Assembly: GCA_024760905.1 (NCBI GenBank)
Contig: CM045735.1
Location: forward strand, 27,216,249 to 27,280,248
From: Plotosus lineatus
Taxonomy: Eukaryota; Chordata; Actinopteri; Siluriformes; Plotosidae
Direction of reading: 5' to 3'
DNA length: 64,000 nucleotides
Below are positions 9,925 through 21,739 of this stretch, in pieces. Under the pieces are notes generated by a model that had not been told where the DNA came from, did not search any database, and was given only the letters and a program-made list of their open reading frames with translations. How positions within the stretch are numbered: position 1 is the first letter of the stretch; each line of letters opens with the position of its first letter. The position numbers and the translations under genes were made by a program.

Positions 9925-11705
9925 TTATATGGATAAAAAAAAGTCATAATCTAACATTGCACACCCTCTCATTTTGTGAGGTTGGCTAAGAAAATCCTGT
10001 AAAAAATTTCAAGTCAATCAGACAATTTTAACTGACAAATCAAAGATTTAAAGACAGTTGCCAATTTCATGTGAAAATTAGATATTTTTGCAATTTTATC
10101 ATTAGCATTTTTTCATGAAATGTATTATGTTTTGAGCCAAATATTCAATTTGTGATGATAATGAAGATGTATAAAAAGCTATTTACGTCATTGCTAATGG
10201 GAAACGTTTGTAAAATTAAATAACTGTCAACTTTTTCACCGTACAGTCTATAGCGCAAACATTCACGTAAATTTAATGAGTTCATTATTCAGAAATGAAA
10301 TCAAGAAAAATTTTAAAGAAAAAACCCCAGTAATTTTAATAAAACTTTTCAATCGTTTAATTACGAACAAAACAGTTTTCATTTTTGACATTCTGTCATC
10401 AAATTGATTTAAATGTCACATAAGTGTAATTAAAAAATTAACATTAAGAAAGTTATGAATATCAAATCATTTCATACGATAGAAAACTGTTCATCATTAT
10501 TATAAGATCACCATGTCCATTTGCCTACAAATCATGTTCCCTCAGTAGTTTTGTGATCAAGATTCTGTGTTCTACCATTTGAAAGCTGAGCTGATGCTGT
10601 TCTTCATCATGAACGAGGGCAAGGTAGAAATCTGTAGCTAACTTCACAGCTCGTTCAGCACAATCATTGACAAAACATAGTGCAGAAACTTTTTCTTGGG
10701 AAAGAATGTAGTCTTGGTTAGTGCACCGTGATTGAGGATTGCTTTTGAGAAACTCCATTGACAACTTCAGAGAAGAGATTGAGAGATGATCTTGTCACAA
10801 GCTCAGCTCGTTGCCACCCTCTGAATGTGTAATCTGTAGGTGGAGGAAGCCATCTCATGTCTTCTTTCATCTCGGGTTTTTCTAAGGAGACCACAAACTC
10901 CCTTTTCACCTCTACTGCAGTCTTGTCAGAGAAGAAAACTAAGCCAACCAAACCTTCACTTAGATTCCATAGATGACTTCTCACTTTTGCCAGTGCAATC
11001 TTGGCAACATTTTTGTCGACTTTAGAGTAGTCTTCCATAACTTGGAGAAGATGTAGGTCGTTGGCAGGTGCATTACAAGTATCATCTGCAGTGAACTATG
11101 CTTGTACATACAAGGTGGCCATGAAGAGGCAAATATGTCTCGGTTACAGGACTTCATGTGCCTTTAGCTGAAACTGTTCCCTCAAGCAGAATATCTTGAG
11201 GCAATAAATTTCCTATGCCATCTACCGTGCACATATTTAGTTATAATATTCACAATAAAATCATCATTAATATTTAGTCATGCTCTAAAATGACCTTTTC
11301 TGCATATCAAGTGACTTTAATCTAATAGATTTAAAAAAATCTAAATCTGATGAAATCATTAATTTATGTGAATGTTTGCAGTATAGACTATATAGTGAAT
11401 GAGTGGACAATTATATAATTTTTCAAATGTTTCCGATTAGCTTTGAAGCTGGAAATAACTTTGTTATACTTCATGCATCTTACCATCATAAAGAGAATAT
11501 TTGGCACAAAACAATACATTTCATGAAAAAATAAGTGATCCCGAAAATATTCTGAAATTGGCTATTTTCCTTAAATCTTTGATGCTGTTGAGCTGATGGT
11601 TTAAAAACTGTCCGATTGACCTGAATATTTTTTTACAGGGTATTCTTGGCTAACCTCACAAAATGAGAGGGTGTACGATGTTGGATTAGAATTTTTTTTG
11701 AAACG
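9925..11705 (-). mobile_element. Unclassified DNA element with long terminal inverted repeats
   Basis: Sequence at about 9943-10300 is repeated in inverted orientation at about 11350-11690 (about 340 bp, diverged). The clearest shared tract is ACCCTCTCATTTTGTGAGGT with its complement near 11655. Tracts containing TTTCATGAAAAAAT and AATATTTGGC also match in order. Between the arms lies a - strand protein relic. Outer ends and a target duplication could not be fixed. Long inverted repeats around a single transposase-like gene suggest a cut-and-paste transposon, but I cannot assign a superfamily. Confidence 0.7.
10525..11038 (-). pseudogene. VNDCAER-motif repeat protein, C-terminal part, frameshifted
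   Basis: Two overlapping - strand frames form one protein tail. The first (11038 to 10718) reads MEDYSKVDKNVAKIALAKV then HLWNLSEGLVGLVFFSD. The second (10764 to 10525) reads SMEFLKSNPQSRC, then VSALCFVNDCAERAVKLATD and DEEQHQLSFQMVEHR. A frameshift lies between about 10718 and 10764. I recognise the combination (KVDEDVA-like start, HLWYLSEELV-like block, VNDCAER-like block) as a poorly characterised repeat-borne protein seen in many animals. I do not know its activity. Its position between long inverted repeats implies it belongs to the mobile element around it. Confidence 0.6.
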
Positions 11706-13026
11706 CCCAAGATTTTATATCACTAAACATGTGATTTCAGTAAAATAAATGAGTTAATTCAGATGCTAATTAAAATCAACAATATGCAAATATAAGTTAC
11801 CAAGCTAAAAGTTTTTTGCTGAAGCAGTCCCACCCATCTATACACCATTACATGTAAAACATGCCAGGATCTTTTCCTTCTTACCGAAAGAAAAATAATG
11901 AACAAATAAACACTTAAGTAAATTATAAAAGCATCTCATGTCTTGTCATTCCTTAAGAAATTACAAATGTGGTTTATTTAGAAAAGTTTTATTTTTCTAA
12001 GATCTTTTTTTAAATCTAATTTTTTTTTTTTTTTTTTTTTTACCACTCAGAATTCCAGTTGTAAACCAATTAAGAAATGTGCTTGCTTCTTCTATATATT
12101 GATATTGTTAACAAAATTAATTAGAATAATGTTCTTGCTTAAAAATTGGAATTGTAAATTCGGTGCAGGTTAAAAAAATTAAGAGATTTTATTTTTAGGC
12201 CATATAACCACCTTTTGGCAAAACCAATCTGTCCAAAAATCTGTATTGCAATGTGAATATTACTTTTGATTCTACATAAACCACTTACAGCCCAGCCATT
12301 TATTTGATTTTGCTTGTCAACTTGAATCATGTAAGTATACTACTATATGACTTGGGGTCGTGCTAAGCAAGTCTATATCTCCAGGTGGAACACAGTTTCA
12401 GCTTCTTCCATGGATGGTTTCCAGATTCTTAATTCTATATATTTCAGTGGTTTAAGAGCAACCAGTTCAGCATGAATTAAATTTAGGTAATGCTACTGAT
12501 TGTCATATCCTGTCACATGATGTTTCCTTTGTCACCTGAAGGATGTGTACATTCAAGAAAAATTCAGGTATTAGTATAGTTATCTCATTTTCTGAATCCG
12601 TAATTAGGGTCTTAATCCTAATTAAAGTCGTGGGGAGGCTGGTTCCCATCTCAGGCAACTCCGAGCGAGCGCAGAGTACACCGTGGACAGCTCACTAGGC
12701 CATAACAGGGTGACCCACTTTTTAACTGGAGGAGCTTGGTCCAGTATTGAGTACAGTGTTACTATCATCTTCAAAAAGTGGATGTACACTGTAATCTTAT
12801 GGGGTAAACAACCAAGTTAACCCCCCCCCCCCCCATGACAGGCTCATAATGTGCTTATAAAAAGAGCTTATGAAAAGATCCATAAAACAATACACTCGTG
12901 TAGAAAAGTACCTCCAAAGTTTAAAAAAAAAAATCCAATGTTTTAATGAAGCAAAAAGTATGTTATTACGGTATCTAATGTCAATGGACCACACAATTGT
13001 GATCAGTCTCTGACTTAATGTTTCAG
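11706..13026. other. Gene-free stretch; SINE tail relic and homopolymers
   Basis: Holds a poly(T) run near 12020-12041, a poly(C) run near 12822-12834, and at about 12600-12715 an isolated, inverted copy of SINE tail B (includes CAGAGTACACCGTGGACAGC). No coding exon was recognised up to the acceptor at 13025-13026. Confidence 0.45.
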
Positions 13027-13086
13027 ACAACCAAAGTGTTTGATCCTGTAATACTGGCTGGAATGTCTAGGGAGATTTCAGTGGAG
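13027..13086 (+). CDS. Putative internal exon of an unidentified gene
   Basis: A 60-nt segment is flanked by an acceptor (TTTCAG, AG at 13025-13026) and a donor (GAG|GTCAGT at 13087). It is open in phase 0 and reads TTKVFDPVILAGMSREISVE. The residue pattern (FDPVIL, then a charged helix) looks like real protein. Splicing in phase 0 to the exon at 27241-27309 would give a continuous C-terminus. It could be a 3' exon of PPP1R26, but the candidate donor at the end of that exon is in a different phase, so at least one more exon would be needed. I do not recognise the protein. Confidence 0.4.
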
Positions 13087-13439
13087 GTCAGTGTTTTTTT
13101 TTTTGTAAACAAAAAACAAACTATGATTTATTCCTGAAACAATCCTCACATGACAATATGCTAAGCAACACGATTACAGCACATGAGAACTGAAATAACA
13201 TAACACAGTTTGACCTGACACCTTGACACTTGACTCTGTGTCATCAAAAGCCCAGTAGGATGCTTTATTATAAGAGTTCCATAAAGATTTCCCATATGTT
13301 CCCTGTTGTTTAGTCCCATTTGATTTTGCAGGCATCTGCGTTTTGAAGGCTGTAGAACATTGCGTAAATATTTCACAAACAGGTCCAACGGTCTGTATCA
13401 TACAGCGATTTGTCAACCGTTCACGGATTCTTCGCGATG

Positions 13440-13700
13440 CATTACTCAGAACAGGCCTTTCAATCTGACTGCTGGGAACACTTGTTCTGGTTTCTCACTT
13501 GTGACATAAACGTTCTCTCCCGTGTGGATACCTGGTAACATTTGAAATTGCCAGTCCTTGTAAAGTCTTTCCCACAATCCGAGCATGTATATAACTTTGA
13601 TCCAGAAGCAGCAGGAGTCTGAGGAGATTCTTCTCCAGAGCATGGACTACAGAATCAGGACCCTGTAATCATCTCTCCCGGTTTAGTTTCACAAGCCCAT
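13440..13700 (-). pseudogene. C2H2 zinc-finger relic
   Basis: On the - strand one frame reads KLYTCSDCGKDFTR, the first half of a classical C2H2 finger (C-x2-C then F). The expected histidines are lost (FKCYQVSTRER where H-x3-H-TGEK-like text is expected), and a stop follows. Neighbouring frames at 13643-13161 are shadows. This is a short broken remnant of a Kruppel-type zinc-finger gene or retrocopy, with no intact partner in the window. Confidence 0.45.
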
Positions 13701-14074
13701 ATAAAGCAAACACCTCTTCACCTAAACCTCATTATCCAATCAGTGTTCTCCACACCCATCTTCATGTTCACCTGAGATAATTAAGGTTAACAAACAAAAC
13801 AACTTCATGCATCATCGCCCCCTACTGGTGCCCAAACCTAAATCTTTATCACAACGAATACATGACCTTTATCTTAATACACGACCTAAATCTTTATTAC
13901 AACAAATACATGTACATGTAATATTGTTCATAGAGAAAGTCTGCATAGAGAGCATGGCATCTGACACTTTGGGAGAATCTCTTGTGCACTTTCCACTTCA
14001 CCTCACCATATAGGTTATCAATGGGGTTTAAATTCATGTGACTGCGATGGCCATAATGATGACCAACCTAGTTA
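13700..14074. other. Gene-free stretch before the LINE target site
   Basis: Contains a short near-tandem duplication (CCTAAATCTTTATCACAACGA and CCTAAATCTTTATTACAACA around 13840-13905). Nothing else is recognisable. Confidence 0.3.
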
Positions 14075-14094
14075 TGAACCAGTTTTAGTTTCCT
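14075..14094. repeat. Target-site duplication of the RTE-type LINE
   Basis: TGAACCAGTTTTAGTTTCCT at 14075-14094 is repeated exactly at 17071-17090, on the other side of the LINE. The 20-bp perfect direct repeat is the signature of target-primed reverse transcription. Confidence 0.93.
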
Positions 14095-17070
14095 CCTTTT
14101 CCTTTCGGCTGTTCCCTTGAGGAGTCGCCACAGCAAATCATCTGCCTCCATCTCATCCTGTCCTCTGCATCTTCTCTTACTCCAACGACCTTCAAGTCTT
14201 CCTTCACCACATCCATAAATCTCTTCTTTGGTCTTCCTCTAGGCCTTCTGCCTGGTAGTTCCAACCTCAGCATCCTACTACCAATATATTCACTATCCCT
14301 CCTCTGTACATGTCCAAACCATCTCAATCTAGCCTCTCTAACTTTGTCTCTAAAACATCTTACATGGGCTGTCCCTCTGATGTACTCATTTCTGATCCTA
14401 TCCATCCTCGTTACTCCCAGAGAGAACCTCAACATTTTCATCTCTGCTACCTCCAGCTCTGCCTCCTGCCTTTTCCTCAGCGCCACTGTTTCTAAACCAT
14501 ACAACATCGCTGGCCTCATCACCGTCTTGTACACTTTTCCTTTCATTCCTGTTGATACTCTCCTATCACACATCACACCGGACACTTTTAACCATTTCAA
14601 CCTGCCTGCACACGCTTCTTCACCTCTTTCCCACACTCGCCATTGCTCTGGATTGTTGAGCCTAAGTACTTAAAATCCTCCACCTTCCTTATCTCTGCTC
14701 CCTGTAATCTCACCGTGCCTCCTGGGTCGTTCTCATTCACACACATGTATTCTGATTTACTGAGGCTAATCTTCATTCCTTTCCTTTCCAGGACATACCT
14801 CCACCTCTAGATTTTCCTGCACTTGTTCTTTGCTCTCACTACAGATCACAATGTCATCTGCAAACATCATAGTCCATGGGGAATCTTGTCTAACCTCGTC
14901 TGTCAGTTTGTCCATCACCATCGCAAACAACAAGGGGCTCAGAGCTGATCCTTGATGCAGTCCCACCTCCACCTTGAATTCTTTGGTCACGCCGACAGAA
15001 CACCTCACCACTGTCTTACATCTCTCATACATGTCCTGCACCACTCTAACAGACTTCTCTGCCAGTCCAGACTTACTCATGCAATACCACAGTTCTTCTC
15101 TTTTCACCCTGTCGTATGCTTTTTCCAGATCCACAAAGGCACAATGCAGTTCCCTCTGACCTTCTCTACTTCTCTATTAATATCCTCAAAGCAAACACTG
15201 CATCTGTGGTTCTTTTACTTGGCATGAAACCAAACTGTTGTTCACAAATGCTGCCCTTAGTTTAGCTTCCACTATTCTTTCCCATAACTTCATCGTATGG
15301 CTCATCAACTTTATCCCTTTGTAGTTGCCACAACTCTGTACATCTCCCTTGTTCTTAAAAATGGGCACCAGCACGCTTTCCTCCATTCCTCCGGTATCTG
15401 CTCACTCTTTAAGGCCTTGCTGAATGTTCTTGTCAGAAAATCTACTGCTACCTCTCCTAGACAATTCCATACCTCCACAGGTATATCATCATACTACTTC
15501 TACTCTTTTCTCTCTCTCATTTTCCTCATTTCTCAGCTCTTCGAAGTACTGTTTCCATCTTCCCAGCACACTTCTGTCATCAGTCAATACATTTCCCTCT
15601 CTGTCATTTATCAATCTAACTTGCTGCACGTCCTTCCCATCTCTATTTCTCTGATGTGCCAACCTGTATAGATCATTTTCTCCCTCCTTACTGTCCAACC
15701 TATCATACAAGCCATCATACGCCCTCTGTTTGGCCGTTGACACCGCTACTTTTCCCTTACGCTGTGTCTCCCTGTACTCTTGTTTACTCTCTTCGGTCCT
15801 CTCTGTGTCCCACTTCTTCTGAGCTAACCTCTTCCTTTGTACACACTCCTGCACTTCCTCATTCCACCACCAAGTCTCCTTAGCTACTTTCCTTCCAGAG
15901 GACACACCAAGTACTCTCCTACCTGTGTCCCTGATCACATTTGCTTAATCTGGAAGCACTTCCTGACCACCCAAAGCCTGTTTCAACTCCTTCTTGAAGA
16001 CAACACGACCCTCTTCCTTTTTTAGCTTCCACCACTTTGTCTTCTGCTCTGCCTTTGACGTCTTCACCTTCCTCACCATCAGTGTCATCCTGCACACCAC
16101 CATCCTATGCTGTTTGGCAACACTCTCACCCTCTACTACTTTGCAGTCACTGACTTCCTTCAAACTGCATCGTCTACACCAGATGTAGTCTAACTGTGTG
16201 CTCCTACCTCCACTTTTATAAGTCACCCTATGTCTCTTCTGGAAGAAAGTATTCACCACAGCCATTTCCATCCTTTTTGCAAAATCGATCAACAGCTGTC
16301 CTTCTGTGTTCCTGTCCTGGATACCAAACCTGCCCATCACTTCCTCGTCCCCTCTGTTGGCTGCACCAATGGCCACTCTTTCACCTCTGGGGGTACTCTG
16401 CATTACTTCATCTAAGTCACTCCAGAATCTCTCCTCTTCTAGCTCACATCCTGCCTGTGGGACATAAGCATGAACAACATTGAACATCACACCTTCAATT
16501 TTTCTAACTTGAGACTTATCACTATGTCTGACACTCTTTTCACTTCTAGAACATTCCTGACCATCCCCTCCTTCAAGATGACTCCTACTCCATTTCTCTT
16601 CCCATCCACACCGTGATAAAACAGCTTAAACCCTGCTCCTAAGCTTCTAGCTTTGCTACCTTTCCACCTGGTCTCCTGAACACACAGTATGTCCACCTTC
16701 CTCCTCTGCATCATGTCAGCCAGCTCTCTATCTTTTTCTTTCATCGTTCCAACATTCAGTGTCCCTACTCTCAGTCCTAGACTCATGCTTTTCCTCTTTT
16801 ATCTCTGCCTACTTACACGTCTTCCGCCTCTCCTTCTTCGACCAACAGTAGTCCAATTTCTATCAGCACCCTGTTGGTTAACAGCACTGATGGCGGTTGT
16901 TGTTAACCCGGCCTCGACCGATCCGGTATGGAAGTAATATTGGTGATTTGCATGATAAATTTTGGCATTGGTTTTACGTCGGATGCCCTTCCTGACACAA
17001 CCCTCTGCATTTATCCGGGCTTGGGACCGGCATGAAGGAAAGACACTGGTTTGTGCCCCAATGGCTGCAT
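14095..17070 (-). mobile_element. Near full-length RTE-type LINE retrotransposon
   Basis: A 2976-bp non-LTR retrotransposon on the - strand. The 5' end is at the right (begins TGCAGCCATTGGGGCACAAA) and the 3' end at the left (GGCGACTCC...AGCCGAAAGG). The protein runs right to left in several frames: apurinic-like endonuclease (16786 to about 16000; VGTLNVGTM, VQETRWKG, YHGVDGKRNGVGV), linker (15938 to 15489), reverse transcriptase (15386 to 14766; GIKLMSHTMKLWER, MDLEKAYDRV, GLHQGSALSPLLFAMVMD, FADDIVI) and a C-terminal domain (14636 to 14085; YGLETVALRKRQEAELEV). Breaks between frames show it is inactive. The RTE assignment is by overall protein pattern and tentative at clade level. A sister copy is at 54936-57470. 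Confidence 0.92.
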
Positions 17071-17105
17071 TGAACCAGTTTTAGTTTCCTGGCAGCTATA
17101 TATTA

Positions 17106-17220
17106 CAGGGATCTCTCGCTACTTTGCGCTTCAATTCATGTGGTTTCAGTGCATCGTGTTTTTTTCGGTGGTCACGGGGGATCTCGGTCCCAATTAACCG
17201 TGGAAATTGAGGGATCCCTG
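17106..17220. mobile_element. Short pogo/Tigger-like MITE
   Basis: A 115-bp palindromic unit starts CAGGGATC and ends GATCCCTG, and is flanked by TA on both sides (17104-17105, 17221-17222). It has no coding capacity. It sits just outside the LINE target duplication. Confidence 0.7.
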
Positions 17221-17384
17221 TAATATATAAGGTTTTGGAATGTACTATGAATTCCATGATGCCCCTTACCCTAATGGGCCTTTGAATGAAAAACAGCCCT
17301 ATATCACTACAGCAGTTGTGGGAGCTTGAGCATTTATTGTCACAAGTCTCTGTTTATGTTTCATTATTCTAATATTTGAGGAGG

Positions 17385-17730
17385 GGGCAGTGGTGGTCTA
17401 GTGGTATAGGGCGGTGGATCACTGATCCAAAGGTTGGGGGTTCGAGTTCCACTCTCCACAAAGTTGTCACTGCCCTCAGTGCAGCTAACTGGGTTATCAA
17501 ATGCGGGCCATGTCTCTCACTGTCTATGGTGAGAGGCATGTGAAAGAACCATTGCTGACTTTCGTAAATAGTAGCTGCAAAGTCGTCAGCGTGTTTCTGT
17601 CCCTTGCTAAAAAGGGTTGTGACAGGAAGGGCATCTGACGTAAAAACCTCTGCCAAATCAAACGTGCGAATCAGATGTTTCGCTGGGGCGACTCCCGAGT
17701 GAAAGGGAAAAAGCCGAAAGGAAGATAGAC
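17385..17730 (+). repeat. tRNA-headed SINE, family 1, tail A
   Basis: Same structure as the copy at 1247-1600. It is flanked by a 19-bp direct repeat with one mismatch (17366-17384 and 17731-17749, ATTCTAATAT[T/G]TGAGGAGG), marking a clean retroposition event. Confidence 0.92.
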
Positions 17731-17749
17731 ATTCTAATATGTGAGGAGG

Positions 17750-18752
17750 TGGTATATGACGACCTTTTCCCTTCACATTTTAATCTTTTGTTGTGATTAA
17801 ACAAAAATGATTGTTGGGAATTTCTTTTTTTAATGCCTAATTGTCCATAGTATCAGTATGTGAATGTGTGTTTAGTTGACCGGGAGCCTAATCTTGCCTC
17901 TTGCTTTGTACCTATAATCGAGTTTTTGTCCATTGTGTTTCTGACTCGAATGATGGAAAAGTCTTCAGTGAATGAATGGTACTTTCACACCATGAGTAAA
18001 TAAAACTATTTTAGTTTTAGACCCAAATGAGTAATTTTAAAACTTTTCTAATTTTAATGTGACATCTAACCTACAGTATTCCACTTAACTGGAAAAATAT
18101 GCTAATATTTTAGAGGAACAAAATAAAAAAAAAATGGTTGAAATTGTTCGTTACTCTTCCACCTTGAAGCAAGCGTCAGTTCCTGCTGAAGATAAACAGG
18201 TACTACAGTCACTATTATGCTTCACCCTGGTTATGGTGTCCTTTTGGAGATGTGCAGCACTGTTTTTGTACCATGTTACATGAGCCGATCTCAAGTTCAG
18301 AACACCAAACACTCAGTCACAGCTGGATGCACTATTCACTTTTCTCTGTTTGATTTTACTAACTTCTTCCTCTGGAACACCCACTATACCTGAAGCATGC
18401 ATTGAAGATGTTTCACCAAGACTCAATGGAGTGCTCTTTCTCCTGACCTCCACCTATAAGCATGCAAAAAGAACACAAAAATATGTGCTGGTAACAGCAC
18501 GCAAGCAAAACCTAATACCTTGCATAACTCCCTCTCTGCCTGCCATAGCTGTTTGATCACATAACCTGAAGATATATTTGTTAAAGAGAGAACTTTTTTA
18601 ATCTTCTACATTTAAAAAATTGTCTTTTTTTTGTAAACTTGAGTTGGACTTGAATATTTTTCTTTGTTAAAAAGAAAAAAAAAACTTTTCTACTATGCCA
18701 CCATTCCCCAGAGCTCAGTCATATAAAGAATATATGAGATTGGTGTCACAAG
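17750..18752. other. Gene-free stretch
   Basis: AT-rich sequence with only short shadow frames. Part of it may belong to the decayed Tc1-like element whose N-terminal coding relic follows, but I found no inverted-repeat ends. Confidence 0.3.
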
Positions 18753-19055
18753 TCATATATGTTCATTACTTGTCAAACCTTTCCCTTGGGTACTCCACGT
18801 TTTTTCGTTAAATTTGAAGAGATGACCACCAGTTCTTGGTAATGTTGCTTTTGTTTCATATTTTTTCCACTTGTTGACTGACTTCACTGTGTGCCATGGT
18901 TTATCTAATGTTTTGTAATGTGTTTTTACCCTTCTACTAACTGATCCTTTCAATGTTGAAATTTTTTGATGTTGAGTGGAATACCATATGATGGAATAGG
19001 GCTTGGATGCGTGTCCTGTCTGGTGTCCCTGTGTGCCCTCCTCAGGCTGCTGCAT
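18753..19055 (-). pseudogene. Tc1-like transposase N-terminal relic
   Basis: The - strand frame includes WHTVKSVNKWKKYETKATLPR followed by GGHLFKFNEKT. This matches the helix-turn-helix end of Tc1/mariner transposases (STVxSIIxKWKKxGTTxxLPRxGRP). The catalytic DDE part is missing or unrecognisable, and no terminal repeats were found. Confidence 0.55.
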
Positions 19056-19556
19056 TGATGAGTTTATGCTTATTGGCTGTCATGTGTTATTGAGGTGCAT
19101 GATGAAGGGCAGGAAGAAAAAAAAACCCAAAAAACCATAGGCTCATACACCACCATTACTACTACACCACTACTATAATTCATGCTCGTCCTTATATTCA
19201 CTTGACTTAGGTAGGTAGGCACACTTTCAGGAAAATAAATGTTTGTGTACCAAACACTGAAATGACAAGCTAATCAGAGTATGAACTCATGAAACAGATA
19301 ATTCAACTAATATGATGCGATACAAATGAAAGCAGAAAGCAGTGAGTCTAAAAATTCAAAGTGAACCCAGGCTTAGGCACCTATCAGTAGAGACAGCCAT
19401 TGTAAGCTCTGCTTTTGGGCAGTACTTAAATAGCTTTTGCTGAAAGGTGACTAAAGATTTTGTTGTAATGTCCAACTACAACCTGAACTGAGAAAAGGTC
19501 TGGATGCTGTCTTAAATATATTGACACTATAATGTAGGAACTGTATCAAATGTTCA

Positions 19557-19974
19557 CGGTGGCGTAGTGGTTAGCACGTCCGCCTCACAGCAAGAAGGCC
19601 CGGGTTCGATTCCCGGCCTGGGCGTTTCTGTGTGGAGTTTGCATGTTCTCCCTGTGCTTGTGCGGGTTTCCTCCAGGTGCTCCGGTTTCCCCCGCAATCC
19701 AAAGACGTGCACTGTAGGTTAATTGGCCGTTCTAAATTGACCGTAGTTTCTCTCCTGCAGCGGCACTGGAACCCAGTCGTATCGTCACTTGCCTTTCCAT
19801 TGGATCCTTCCGGTGGCGCCGAGACAGGGGGGGGACTTGCTGCTTGGGTAACAGCCTGTCCCTCATTACTCCCTACCCAGGCTTTGTGCACTGGGGAGTA
19901 TCACCAGTCGGGATACTGGCCAGAGCGCAGCCATAGTCCTTCGGGACTGACGGAGGCCTACGCACGCGCTACGC
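19557..19974 (+). repeat. tRNA-headed SINE, family 2, tail X
   Basis: The head reads CGGTGGCGTAGTGGTTAGCA with B box GGTTCGATTCCC, then the conserved body GTGTGGAGTTTGCATGTTCT and GGTTAATTGGCCGTTC. The distal part (ACTGGGGAGTATCACCAGTC onward) is unlike the tails of the family-2 copies at 35525 and 57473. A 13-bp target duplication TATCAAATGTTCA flanks it (19544-19556 and 19975-19987). Confidence 0.9.
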
Positions 19975-19987
19975 TATCAAATGTTCA

Positions 19988-20440
19988 ATGTGAGACAATT
20001 TAGTAATTCATGAAAAATGTTAGCTCATTTTTCATTTGATGACAGTAACACATCTCAAATAAGGGACTGGAGGAACATTCTGCAGCTAATTTGGTTGACT
20101 GGCAACAGGTGATTAGGTATAAAAAGAGCATTTGGGCAGATTTTTCCTTTCAACAAAAAACCTTCACTATTTGTGGAACAATTTCTGTGGAACTATGTTG
20201 ATTAACACAAAAGTGTAAAGACAGTATCTGATCATCTACAGCAGGGGTGTCAAATTCATTCCACTAAGGACTGTTTGGCTTCAGGTTTTTGGTTCAACCA
20301 AGCAGCAGCACACCTGACATGGCTCATTTAATCAACTGATCTGCGTCTTCAGGCAGTTGATTGGTCAATCTGTGTGCTTTGTCAGGTATTGCCTTCCCTA
20401 TCACACGACCACCAGTGACTAGGTAGGGTCGAAAGCATAT
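19988..20440. repeat. Gene-free stretch with hAT-type MITE fragment
   Basis: From about 20242 the text CAGGGGTGTCAAATTCATTC followed by CAACCAAGCAGCAGCACAC resembles the terminal part of a small hAT-type MITE. Its right end was not found, and it merges near 20400 into the LINE that follows. Confidence 0.4.
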
Positions 20441-21500
20441 ATGTGCCCCCCCTCCACATGAGATGCTGTGCTAGCCAGCCACCTCTTTTCGAACTACATG
20501 CTGCAAGATCAGCCAAGCTGTCATCAGTCCTCATCCTCCTTGACCTAGCAGCAGCATTAGACATGGTAAACCATGAGACTCTCTTGCTCATCCTCAGGAA
20601 TCTAGGAATTTGTAGGTCAGCATTGCAATGGCTTGCTTCCTACCTGGAAAATTGCTCATATCAGGATATGGAGGGGGATCAACATCTTCATGCTTTCTTT
20701 TGCTGGTGTTTTTTGTCCATTTATGTTCTGTCTTTATGCCTGGCCCCTCAGTGATGTCATGTCCTTGCATGAGTTCTCATACCACTGCTAAGCAGATGAC
20801 ACTCAGTTTTGTTTCTTTGTTCTCTTTCTTTCTCGACATTGATGTTTCTGCCTGCATCTTTGCATGTCTGGCAAGTGTTCCTCATGGATGGTAGCGTAGC
20901 AGCTGAAGCTTAATCTCAGCAAGACTGAATTGCTAGTCATCCCAGCTGACACTCCTGCACATCAAGATCTAGCGATCTCTATGAATAATTCTGTGATCTC
21001 TCCTTCAGACATTGCAAAAAGCCGTGGAGTAACTATGAACCCTTTTCTTCTCATATCACTCTTTTGATTTCTCCTCTTTAACATCTGGAAGGATTTGTCT
21101 ATTTGTTTCCACTAAGGCCACTCAGACATTTGTTCATTCCCTTTTCATCTCAAGGCTAGACTATGGCAACTCACTCCTGGCAGGTCTACCTTTGAATGCA
21201 GTTCAACCTCTGCAACTGTTCCAGAATGTAGCTGCATGCCTTGTTTGCAGCCTTCCCAAATTTTTCCATACCACCCCACTGCTAAAATCTCTCCATTGGC
21301 TTCCTGGAAGTGCCCGCATTAGGTTCAAAACACTGATGCTTGCCTACAAATCCAAAAATGGAGCTTCGCCCTTCTGCAGCAAAGCCGTTATCCCATCCCT
21401 CACAGCATTACTCAGATTTTTTTGCACTATGCTCGTCTATGACCGTGCGACCCTACGACAGCGCGTAGTACATCATCTATGGCTTCTGGCTTTCTGAACT
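20441..21500 (+). mobile_element. L2-type LINE relic
   Basis: Pieces of a reverse transcriptase occur in order on the + strand. At 20443-20754 SSVLILLDLAAALDMVNHET (LLDLSAAFDTVNH-like active-site block) is followed by ILRNLGICRSALQWLASYL. A YADDTQL-like block, broken, lies near 20790-20900. The C-terminal block at 21192-21497 reads QNVAACLVCSLPKF and SLHWLPGSARIRFKTLMLAY. The order and motifs match L2/CR1-group LINEs. Several frameshifts and stops make it inactive, and the 5' part is absent. Confidence 0.8.
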
Positions 21501-21739
21501 CCTGTTCAAGTGGGAATATATAATGAATATATAAAAACCTTATCACTTATCTGATAGTAATTTCTCAGTGTAGAATATTTATGCAGTATGAAAATCTAAG
21601 GTAATCTTCCAGGAAATTATGCACAGATCTGACAAGGAAAGAACATTACGGAGGTGGGCACAGATTTTCATACGCAGCTCTGCACTCCACTTCTCAAAGA
21701 CATGTCCAGTTTTAACTGTCAAGCCAATAGTGAATGCTG

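Noticed and set aside
14310..16937. Many + strand open frames across the LINE
   Set aside because: They are antisense shadows of the - strand LINE protein.
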